A DNA stretch of 45,838 nucleotides from Eubacterium sp. CAG:180 (GTDB taxonomy: Bacteria > Bacillota > Clostridia > Oscillospirales > Acutalibacteraceae), in assembly GCA_000432435.1 (NCBI GenBank), contig HF993136.1:173132-218969 (forward strand), given 5' to 3'. Both the position numbers and the translations under genes were made by a program. This document shows positions 25,630-31,956 of this stretch, piece after piece (position 1 is the first letter of the stretch; every line of letters begins with the position of its first letter). A model generated the notes under the pieces. The model ran no database searches and was not told the origin of the DNA. It was given only the letters and a program-made list of their open reading frames with translations.

Positions 25630-26091
25630 TTATTTCGTTTTTTCGTCAATACATTCGATTATCCTGTCGAGCTTATAATGCATATTTTTAAGCAGAATCT
25701 CACATTTTAAATTTATTTTATAATCATTTTCGCTGCGCCGACGATCTTTTTCGTCCTGTCGCTTTTGACTCATCATAATAAGAGGTGCCTGTATTGCCGA
25801 AACGCACGACAAGACAAGGTTCAACAGAATAAACGGGTACGGATCGAACGACTTTGCCGCCAAAACCGTATTTACTGTTATCCAAACGAGCAAAAGCAGA
25901 GTGAAGCCTATAACGAACGTCCAGCTTCCGGCAAGAGAGGAGAGCCTGTCGGAGGCCCTTTGCCCAAAGCTTTCTTTGCACTCGTTGTTTTCTGAAACCG
26001 TTTTATTCAAAAGCAGATGCACTTTTTCTTCATCGTCGAGATCCTCGTTTATATCGTTTAGGATATACTTTATAATCTCATAATCGCTCAT
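25630..26091 (-). CDS. DUF1003 membrane protein
   Basis: 153 residues. Two transmembrane helices lie at about 57-77 and 88-108, joined by the family's signature FDPYPFILLNLVLS. QAPLIMMSQKRQDEKDRRRSENDYKINLK follows in pieces typical of DUF1003. The function is unknown in the family. No close operon partner: pyruvate kinase lies downstream, separated by a strong terminator. The ATG at 26091 has a GGTGAT site. Confidence 0.9.
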   Translation of the reverse strand: MSDYEIIKYILNDINEDLDDEEKVHLLLNKTVSENNECKESFGQRASDRLSSLAGSWTFVIGFTLLLLVWITVNTVLAAKSFDPYPFILLNLVLSCVSAIQAPLIMMSQKRQDEKDRRRSENDYKINLKCEILLKNMHYKLDRIIECIDEKTK

Positions 26092-26113
26092 TTAAACATC
26101 ACCGCCGCACATA

Positions 26114-26152
26114 AAATATTAAGGCTTCGCAAACAACGAAGCCTTAATATTT
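26114..26152 (-). terminator. Intrinsic terminator between pyk and the DUF1003 gene
   Basis: A 16-bp perfect stem AAATATTAAGGCTTCG / CGAAGCCTTAATATTT with a 7-nt loop; the outer part of the stem supplies the U-rich tail. It ends pyk transcripts and insulates the DUF1003 gene. Confidence 0.8.
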
Positions 26153-26200
26153 TCGGTATAATTTGTTTTTATATACACATGAGAAAAACGCAAAAACCGA

Positions 26201-27622
26201 TTACTTTATGCGCTCAACCTTTAACATATTCGTTGTGCCGGAAATCCCGAGCGGAATTCCCGCGGTTATTACAACGATATCGCCTTTTGAAATGAGACCG
26301 TGCTTACGTGCAACCTCAACAGCGTGAGAGAAAAGTGCATCAGAGTTGTTCTTTTCTTCGCACATAAGCGGTATCATACCCCAAGACATATTCATCTGAC
26401 GGCAAACGGTTTCATCGGTCGTGCAGCTGATTATCATGGAGGACGGGCGATGCTTTGAAATCATACGGGCAGTCGAACCGCTCTTCGTTACCGTAATAAT
26501 CGCCTTTGCGCCGAGGTCGTGAGCGGTTGTAACGGTGGCGTGTGAAATAGCGTTTGTTATGCTGTTATCGTACTCAGACGAATCATTTTTAAATTTAGTG
26601 AGATAGTCTATATCTGCCTCGGTGGTCTCGGCTATAAGTGCCATTGTTTCAACAGCCTCGACAGGGTGCTTACCGGCAGCAGTTTCACCGGAAAGCATAA
26701 TTGCCGAAGTGCCGTCATAAATTGCATTTGCAACGTCGGTAATCTCTGCTCTTGTGGGACGGGCATTCGTTATCATCGACTCAAGCATCTGAGTTGCGGT
26801 TATAACCTGCTTACCTGCCGTATATGCCTTTTTGATGAGCTTTTTCTGTATTGACGGAATAAGCTCAAACGGTATTTCGACGCCCATATCGCCACGCGCT
26901 ATCATAATACCGTCCGCAGCGGCAATAATTTCATCAATATTGTTGACGCCGCTCATATTCTCTATTTTTGCAATTATTTTTACCTTGTGAAATCCCACGG
27001 AATTTGTAAAATTACGAAGATAATCAACATCCGCGGCCGAGCGAATAAATGAAGCCGCTATGAAATCGAATCCGAGCTTTGCCCCGAACGCCAAATCGGA
27101 CATATCGTGCTCGGAAAGATAAGGCATTGATAAATTTGTATCCGGAACATTTACGCCCTTTTGGTCTGAAATAACGCCGCCGTCAACAACCTTACAATAA
27201 ATATCGGGGCCTTCGACCTTTTCGACCCTGAGAGATACAAGACCGTCGTTTATTCTGATAATCGTGCCCATTCTGACATCCTGCGGCAGTTCCTTAAAGG
27301 AAACGCTCGCCTGCTTTTCGTCGCACTCTATATCTCGCGAGGTGAGAATATAATCATCGCCATCTTTCAGCGTTACGGCTTTGTGGTCTTTAAAATAGCC
27401 TATACGTATCTCCGGACCCTTAGTGTCAAGCATTGTAGCTATGGGGAGATCAAGTTTGTCTCTAAGAGCCACCAGCTCATCAAACCTTTTTTTATGCATT
27501 TCATGAGTGCCGTGAGAAAAGTTGAATCTCGCAACATTCATTCCGGCTTTTATCATCTTTTCAAGGACTCCGTCCTCATCGGTAGCCGGACCGACGGTGC
27601 ATATTATTTTTGTTTTTCTCAT
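26201..27622 (-). CDS. pyk: Pyruvate kinase
   Basis: Last step of glycolysis, PEP plus ADP to pyruvate plus ATP; 473 residues. It has the N-terminal RKTKIICTVGPAT, the substrate segment MNVARFNFSHG, and the active-site signature IIAKIENMSGV with the catalytic Lys. MIARGDMGVEIPFE, TATQMLESM and the C-terminal allosteric domain complete it. It lacks the extra PEP-utiliser domain found at the C-terminus in Bacillus and some clostridia. GGAGGTG precedes the ATG. It is a single-gene unit. Confidence 0.97.
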   Translation of the reverse strand: MRKTKIICTVGPATDEDGVLEKMIKAGMNVARFNFSHGTHEMHKKRFDELVALRDKLDLPIATMLDTKGPEIRIGYFKDHKAVTLKDGDDYILTSRDIECDEKQASVSFKELPQDVRMGTIIRINDGLVSLRVEKVEGPDIYCKVVDGGVISDQKGVNVPDTNLSMPYLSEHDMSDLAFGAKLGFDFIAASFIRSAADVDYLRNFTNSVGFHKVKIIAKIENMSGVNNIDEIIAAADGIMIARGDMGVEIPFELIPSIQKKLIKKAYTAGKQVITATQMLESMITNARPTRAEITDVANAIYDGTSAIMLSGETAAGKHPVEAVETMALIAETTEADIDYLTKFKNDSSEYDNSITNAISHATVTTAHDLGAKAIITVTKSGSTARMISKHRPSSMIISCTTDETVCRQMNMSWGMIPLMCEEKNNSDALFSHAVEVARKHGLISKGDIVVITAGIPLGISGTTNMLKVERIK

Positions 27623-27679
27623 TTAAAAGCACCTCCAAAAAATATATATAAATATGTTTTTCAAATCTTCCTCAGATAC

Positions 27680-27708
27680 ATTGTATAATTAGTTTTGTCA
27701 AATGTCAA
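27680..27708 (-). promoter_or_regulatory. Strong sigma-A promoter of pyk
   Basis: A perfect TTGACA (27708-27703), a 17-bp spacer and TACAAT (27685-27680) on the minus strand, giving a leader of roughly 50 nt. Nothing else is seen in the rest of the 27709-27821 gap. Confidence 0.8.
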
Positions 27709-27821
27709 TCATATCAGGCATATTTTTTAGGTTTGTACGTTAATATATTTTTATGCTACGAAAGAACATTATTTTGTATTATTTTAATTTACAATACCTT
27801 GTTCGACAAATGCCGAAAGAA

Positions 27822-27862
27822 AAATAAAAAAGACAGCTTGAAAAACAAATCAAGCCGTCTTT
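27822..27862 (-). terminator. Intrinsic terminator of yebC
   Basis: Stem AAAGACGGCTTGA / TCAAGCTGTCTTT as read on the minus strand (one G-U pair), with an 8-nt loop, followed by TTTTATTTTT. On the plus strand the G-U becomes an A-C mismatch, which supports use on the minus strand. Confidence 0.85.
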
Positions 27863-27916
27863 AACTTAAATTACGCATTGAATTTAAAACAGAATATTCC
27901 CTAAATTCAAAATCCG

Positions 27917-28657
27917 TCAACCTTCGTAATCGTCCTCATTTTCCCAGTTATGGAAAACATTTTGAACATCGTCGTTATCATCAAACATTTCGAGCATTTT
28001 GCCCATATTGTTTATATCCTCTTCACTTTCGAGCTTTGTATAGGTAGATGGAATATAATCGACCTCGGCTGTCAGGTATTTATAACCCTTGGCCTCAAGA
28101 TCGTCGCGTACTGCACCCATATCGTTAGGCTCTGTGCGAACTTCGAAAACATCGCCGTCTGTGAGAAAATCGGTGGCACCCGCTTCGAGAGCGTCTTCCA
28201 TAAGTTTTTCCTCGTCAACATCCTCTTTGTCGATAATAATTACGCCCTCACGGGTAAACATAAACGAAACACAGCCCGAGGTTCCCATATTGCCGCCGAA
28301 CTTATCAAAATAATGACGCATATCGCCTGCGGTTCTGTTGCGGTTATCTGTAAGAGTCTCGACTATTACGGCAACACCCGACGGACCGTAGCCCTCATAG
28401 ATTATGCTTTCGTAATTATCGGTATTGCCGTCTCCGGCAGCCTTTTTAATGATTCTTTCGATATTATCGTTCGGAACATTGCAAGCCTTCGCCTTAGCTA
28501 TGCAATCCTTAAGCTTTGAATTACCGGCAGGGTCGGGTCCGCCCTCTCTGACGGCAACAGCTATTTCACGGCCGATTTTAGTAAATACCTTTGCACGGGC
28601 ATTATCGGTCTTTTCCTTTTTACGTTTGATAGTACTCCATTTTGAGTGCCCTGACAT
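27917..28657 (-). CDS. yebC: YebC/TACO1-family protein
   Basis: 246 residues starting MSGHSKWSTIKRKK, the family hallmark, with three domains and the acidic C-terminus (DDNDDVQNVFHNWENEDD). The family was long annotated as a transcriptional regulator; mitochondrial TACO1 and some bacterial members help translation through difficult, proline-rich stretches. Either role is possible here. The frame opens three codons earlier, but GAGGGTG sits six bases before the ATG at 28657. It is a single-gene unit with its own promoter and terminator. Confidence 0.95.
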   Translation of the reverse strand: MSGHSKWSTIKRKKEKTDNARAKVFTKIGREIAVAVREGGPDPAGNSKLKDCIAKAKACNVPNDNIERIIKKAAGDGNTDNYESIIYEGYGPSGVAVIVETLTDNRNRTAGDMRHYFDKFGGNMGTSGCVSFMFTREGVIIIDKEDVDEEKLMEDALEAGATDFLTDGDVFEVRTEPNDMGAVRDDLEAKGYKYLTAEVDYIPSTYTKLESEEDINNMGKMLEMFDDNDDVQNVFHNWENEDDYEG

Positions 28658-28690
28658 ATTTTTCACCCTCTGTCAAAATTTACGGAAAAT

Positions 28691-28719
28691 ATTTTAACAT
28701 ACAATCGCTTTATTATCAA
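28691..28719 (-). promoter_or_regulatory. Promoter of yebC
   Basis: TTGATA (28719-28714), a 17-bp spacer and TAAAAT (28696-28691) on the minus strand. The remainder of the gap up to the spore protein gene (28720-28970) is AT-rich and shows no gene; it must carry the ssp promoter. Confidence 0.65.
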
Positions 28720-28990
28720 GATTTTTTTGTTTAACGAAACGCAATACGGTTTTAAGCCGCCGATTTTATGAGAATCACACCGAAACGAGTAAAAATACGA
28801 AAAATCAATTCACATATAATAAGCTCGTCTTTAAAAGAGTTTTATATAGAATCAAACAACGCATTTGAAATATCCGTTTATTAAGTTACAAAAAATAACA
28901 TTTTTAGCATTTATTTTATTTAATATAAAAACGCTCAATGTAAAAAATAGTAATGCAAACGCAAATTGTAATGAAAAGGAGTGTTTTCAA

Positions 28991-29182
28991 ATGTCAAGTT
29001 CCAAGAACGTTGTTCCGGAAGCTAAGGAAGCTCTTAACAGATTCAAAATGGAAGCTGCTAATGAGGTTGGTGTAAATCTCAAGCAGGGTTATAACGGCGA
29101 CCTTACTTCTAAGCAGGCCGGCTCTATCGGCGGACAGATGGTCAAGAAGATGATCAAGGCTTATGAAGACGGCATGAAATAA
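28991..29182 (+). CDS. Alpha/beta-type small acid-soluble spore protein
   Basis: 63 residues: MSSSKNVVPEAKEALNRFKM, then EVGVNLKQGYNGDL (the GPR protease region, E-x-GV) and TSKQAGSIGGQMVKKMIKAYE, the DNA-binding helix-loop-helix signature. These proteins coat DNA in the developing spore, hold it in A-form and protect it from UV and heat; GPR degrades them at germination. The start at 28991 is fixed by AAAGGAGTG seven bases upstream; the longer open frame is not needed. Expression should need sigma-G, but I could not point to a convincing sigma-G promoter. The gene shows that the organism can sporulate. Confidence 0.95.
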   Translation: MSSSKNVVPEAKEALNRFKMEAANEVGVNLKQGYNGDLTSKQAGSIGGQMVKKMIKAYEDGMK

Positions 29183-29225
29183 GAAGTATAAAATCCCTGA
29201 TTCTTCAATAAATTTCGGACAAAAT

Positions 29226-29256
29226 GAAGGTCTGCCGGTTAAACCGACAGACCTTC
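29226..29256. terminator. Terminator hairpin between the ssp and aromatic-repeat genes
   Basis: Stem GAAGGTCTG-C-CGG / CCG-A-CAGACCTTC with a 5-nt loop. The central mismatch becomes a G-U pair on the minus strand. It lies between convergent genes and has only a weak U-tract on either side. Confidence 0.6.
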
Positions 29257-29323
29257 TTCTGTGTTTGTTATTAATTATTTCAGCGGACGGATACGGCTTT
29301 ATATCCGATATCATAAAACATTA

Positions 29324-30583
29324 TTATACACTAATTGGATTTAACAGGGCAAAAGAATCCATTCCGTCAAGATAAGCTAATATCGCGTCATTTGACAGTA
29401 CCACCGAGTTATCCTCGTTATGGTTGCCGGCTACAATAATCACATACAGATAACCGTCTCCCTCGTTTTCCATAATTCCTGTAAGGTTTGTGTACTGTTG
29501 GAAGTTCTTAAAGGTAATAGCGGTATAGTATTCCTCCGAGCCGTCGTTACTTCTTATTTTTACTGTAACAGCCACACCGTTGTATACATCATCCGGCATT
29601 CCCTCGGCTTCTACCAATGTAACTGTGTTGCCCTCCTTAGCCTCATAATATTTTATGAGGGCAAGAGCCTGTGCGGCGTCGGCAACATAGCCATCATAAT
29701 CTATGGCGGCACCGTTTCTGAAGGTGTATGTTTTGCCCGTACAATACATCGCCTTGCCTTTATAGTTCCAATCAAGAACGCCGTTTCTTACATAATAAAG
29801 GGTAGTGCCGTATCTTAAAACACCAGAGAAATTCCAGTCAAGAACCCCGTTTACCACACCGTAATATGTTCCGTAGTAATTTGTAAGGCTACAATAGTCC
29901 CAATTGAGGAAGCCCTCCTCGACGTAATACCATGTGCCATAATAATTTACAAGTCCTGTATAGTAAGTGTCGATCTGACCGTTTGTAAGATAGCACCATT
30001 CATTGCCGTAGTAATTATAAAGACCGTTTTTATTCCAGTTAAGAACACCGTCCTCAACATAATACCAAGTATCGAAATACTGAGTAAGTCCGGTATAGTT
30101 CCAATTGAGCTCGCCGTTTTCAACATAGTACCAAGTATCGTAATACTTAGTAAGTCCGGTATAATCCCAATTAAGGACGCCGTCCTCAACATAATACCAA
30201 GTGCCGTAATATTTTGTAAGACCGGTGTAATCATTCGAATAAACACCATTTTCTACATAATGCCAAACATCATTAACACAAACAAGGCTTGAATAATCCC
30301 ATTCAAGTATACTTTTTATGACATAATATGTTGTGCCGTAATACTCGGTAGGGCCTGTATAGTTCCAATTAAGAACGCCGTTTTCAACATAATACCAAGT
30401 GTCATAATACTTAACAAGGCCTGTGTAGTAGGCATTATGCTCACCGTTTTCCATATAGAGCCAAGTACCGTCAGCCGTTCGTTTAAGTGAATCGGTAGTA
30501 GACGCAAAAGCGGCGACCGACATTACAGACAGCGATAGAATAACAGCCAATGCAACCGCAATCAACTTTTTGAATTTTTTCAT
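29324..30583 (-). CDS. Secreted protein with 22-residue aromatic repeats (first paralogue)
   Basis: 419 residues. A signal peptide covers 1-28 (KKFKKLIAVALAVILSLSV... AFA). Eleven or so tandem 22-residue repeats, close to YTGLTKYYGTWYYVENG plus a V-L-N-W-N tail, run from about 53 to 297. They resemble the Clostridia wall-binding repeats of the form GWWYVKNGKVD. A non-repetitive C-terminal domain (about 300-419: VADAAQALALIKYYEAKEG, then a beta-rich stretch) is one I do not recognise. There are no catalytic motifs. It probably attaches to the cell wall or to polysaccharide; that role is inferred from repeat type. It is the downstream member of two adjacent paralogues, each with its own promoter. 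Confidence 0.85.
   Translation of the reverse strand: MKKFKKLIAVALAVILSLSVMSVAAFASTTDSLKRTADGTWLYMENGEHNAYYTGLVKYYDTWYYVENGVLNWNYTGPTEYYGTTYYVIKSILEWDYSSLVCVNDVWHYVENGVYSNDYTGLTKYYGTWYYVEDGVLNWDYTGLTKYYDTWYYVENGELNWNYTGLTQYFDTWYYVEDGVLNWNKNGLYNYYGNEWCYLTNGQIDTYYTGLVNYYGTWYYVEEGFLNWDYCSLTNYYGTYYGVVNGVLDWNFSGVLRYGTTLYYVRNGVLDWNYKGKAMYCTGKTYTFRNGAAIDYDGYVADAAQALALIKYYEAKEGNTVTLVEAEGMPDDVYNGVAVTVKIRSNDGSEEYYTAITFKNFQQYTNLTGIMENEGDGYLYVIIVAGNHNEDNSVVLSNDAILAYLDGMDSFALLNPISV
29698..30427 (-). repeat. Tandem 66-bp coding repeats, first paralogue
   Basis: About eleven in-frame copies of a 66-bp unit encoding the 22-residue aromatic repeat. The central copies (about 30030-30230) are the most alike and the outer ones have diverged, the pattern expected of growth by unequal crossing-over in the middle of an array. 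Confidence 0.85.
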
Positions 30584-30636
30584 AAATTTAATATCCTCCC
30601 TGATTTTTACGGCATAAAGCCCTGCCGTTTATTCGA

Positions 30637-30665
30637 ATTATACAACAATCAGTATATAATTGCAA
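30637..30665 (-). promoter_or_regulatory. Promoter of the first aromatic-repeat gene
   Basis: TTGCAA (30665-30660), a 17-bp spacer ending in TTG, and TATAAT (30642-30637) on the minus strand. The -10 context TTGTATAATTC is identical to that of the second paralogue. Confidence 0.75.
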
Positions 30666-30713
30666 TAGTTTTTATGCAAAAGTGTTGTATTGACACATTT
30701 CTCTAAAAAACAC

Positions 30714-30741
30714 AAAACCGTTCAAATGAATGAACGGTTTT
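30714..30741 (-). terminator. Intrinsic terminator of the second aromatic-repeat gene
   Basis: An 11-bp stem AAAACCGTTCA / TGAACGGTTTT with a 6-nt loop; on the minus strand it is followed by GTGTTTTTT. Confidence 0.85.
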
Positions 30742-30800
30742 GCAATATTTTGTATGCAGCAGTCTTTAAGCAAGCGAGAAACAATCAAATACAATGCGTA

Positions 30801-31793
30801 TTACGCAAGAATTCCGTTTCTGACATAGTAACGCGTGCCGTAATAATAGGTGTATCCCGTATAATTCCAGTCAAGCACGCCCTTTTTGACGTAATACCAA
30901 GTGCCGTAATATTTTGTAAGACCGGTGTAATCCCAATTAAGTACACTGCCCTCGCAATAATACCAGGTGCCGTAATAGTTTGTGAGCCCCGTATAGTTCC
31001 AATTAAGAACACTGTTTTCGACGTAATACCATGTACCGTAGTACTTTGTAAGACCCGTATAATTCCATTTAAGCTCACTGTTTTCGACATAATACCAAGT
31101 ACCATAATACTTAGTAAGACCTGAGTAATCCCAGTTCAGCACACCGTTTTCGACATAATAATAAGTGCCGTAATAATTTACAAGCCCGCTGTATGAAGTA
31201 TCATTTTTACCGCTAACCATATAGTAATATTTATCTCCTATATATTTCAGCGATATTGTGTTCGCGGGAGCCGCCTTAACGTCAAAGTCACATTTTGCGG
31301 TTTTATCGGAGCCGAGAAGCTTTGGAGTTTCGTCTCCGCTGTAAATATCAAATGCGATTACCGATATACTGCCTTCTTTATAGTTGCCGTCAAAATAAAA
31401 AGTATAACTTCCGTACAGCTGCTCCGTCGAAGAGGATTTCGGCGCGGCTGCCGAGCATCTTAAAGAATCCTGTGAAAAATTATAATTTGTTATTGCCGTA
31501 CCGCCGTTTTCGTACGAAGTAACCGACGTCTGCTCGCCGTTTTTATCCGCATCCGGCTTTGCGAGCCTCAAATATGAGGAATCGTATTTAAGTGTATAGC
31601 TACCGCCCGCGGCCCCTGCCGGAGCATATATTTTTACCTCTACCCTGTTATAGCCCATAATCTGAGCGTCAACTCTGAAGGATGCGCTTTCGGAAGAAGT
31701 GTCAACGGCAAACGACGTCGCAAGTACAGCGAACACGCATACAAGTATTGCGAGAGCCATAACAGCCGAAATTATTTTAGTTCGTCTTTTCAT
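30801..31793 (-). CDS. Secreted protein with beta-sandwich domain and aromatic repeats (second paralogue)
   Basis: 330 residues from the ATG at 31793, chosen for its GGAGG site five bases upstream; the open frame extends to 31874 but across the promoter. A signal peptide covers 1-29. Residues about 38-172 form a beta-rich domain with SYTLKYDSSYLRL and GSYTFYFDGNYKEGSISVIAFDIY, a pattern reminiscent of cohesin or related Ig-like modules; that likeness is weak and unproven. Six 22-residue aromatic repeats (about 201-330) of the same kind as the neighbouring gene end the protein without any further domain. It is presumably exported and wall- or glycan-bound. Confidence 0.82.
   Translation of the reverse strand: MKRRTKIISAVMALAILVCVFAVLATSFAVDTSSESASFRVDAQIMGYNRVEVKIYAPAGAAGGSYTLKYDSSYLRLAKPDADKNGEQTSVTSYENGGTAITNYNFSQDSLRCSAAAPKSSSTEQLYGSYTFYFDGNYKEGSISVIAFDIYSGDETPKLLGSDKTAKCDFDVKAAPANTISLKYIGDKYYYMVSGKNDTSYSGLVNYYGTYYYVENGVLNWDYSGLTKYYGTWYYVENSELKWNYTGLTKYYGTWYYVENSVLNWNYTGLTNYYGTWYYCEGSVLNWDYTGLTKYYGTWYYVKKGVLDWNYTGYTYYYGTRYYVRNGILA
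30804..31193 (-). repeat. Tandem 66-bp coding repeats, second paralogue
   Basis: Six in-frame copies of the same 66-bp unit. The 41 bp at 30892-30932 are identical to 30192-30232 in the first paralogue, exactly 700 bp away. Confidence 0.85.
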
Positions 31794-31838
31794 ATTAACC
31801 TCCGTTAAGCCGCGAAACAGACATTTACTTATATCGGA

Positions 31839-31867
31839 ATTATACAACATTCGAAATGCATAGTCAA
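31839..31867 (-). promoter_or_regulatory. Promoter of the second aromatic-repeat gene
   Basis: TTGACT (31867-31862), a 17-bp spacer and TATAAT (31844-31839) on the minus strand, with the same -10 surroundings as the promoter at 30637-30665. Confidence 0.78.
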
Positions 31868-31901
31868 CACTCATGCATTATCGGTTGACACCCGAAAAAC
31901 A

Positions 31902-31953
31902 AAAAAATATACCTAATTCCGAAAAACGAATTTCGAAACACGGTATATTTTTT
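31902..31953 (-). terminator. Terminator of the topoisomerase operon
   Basis: A 12-bp outer stem (AAAAAATATACC / GGTATATTTTTT) enclosing a smaller TTTCG-type hairpin. It starts 4 bp after the topoisomerase stop and has a T-rich run on the minus strand. Confidence 0.65.
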
Positions 31954-31956
31954 AAG

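Noticed and set aside
28865..28990. Sigma-G promoter of the spore protein gene
   Set aside because: Several CAT- and GCAT-like words occur in the AT-rich leader, but no pair has both consensus boxes at 17-18 bp spacing, so none was called. The upstream extension of the open frame (from 28865) was also rejected because the AAAGGAG site fixes the start at 28991.
29947..30249. Alternate-frame open reading frames inside the aromatic-repeat genes (also 30316-30507 and 30785-31105)
   Set aside because: They arise because the repeated DNA is open in a second frame. They lack starts with ribosome binding sites and would be isoleucine/threonine-rich nonsense repeats.
29698..31193. Regularly spaced repeats that might suggest a CRISPR array
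   Set aside because: The 66-bp units are contiguous with no unique spacers, stay in frame, and encode an aromatic 22-residue protein repeat in two secreted proteins. No cas gene is near.
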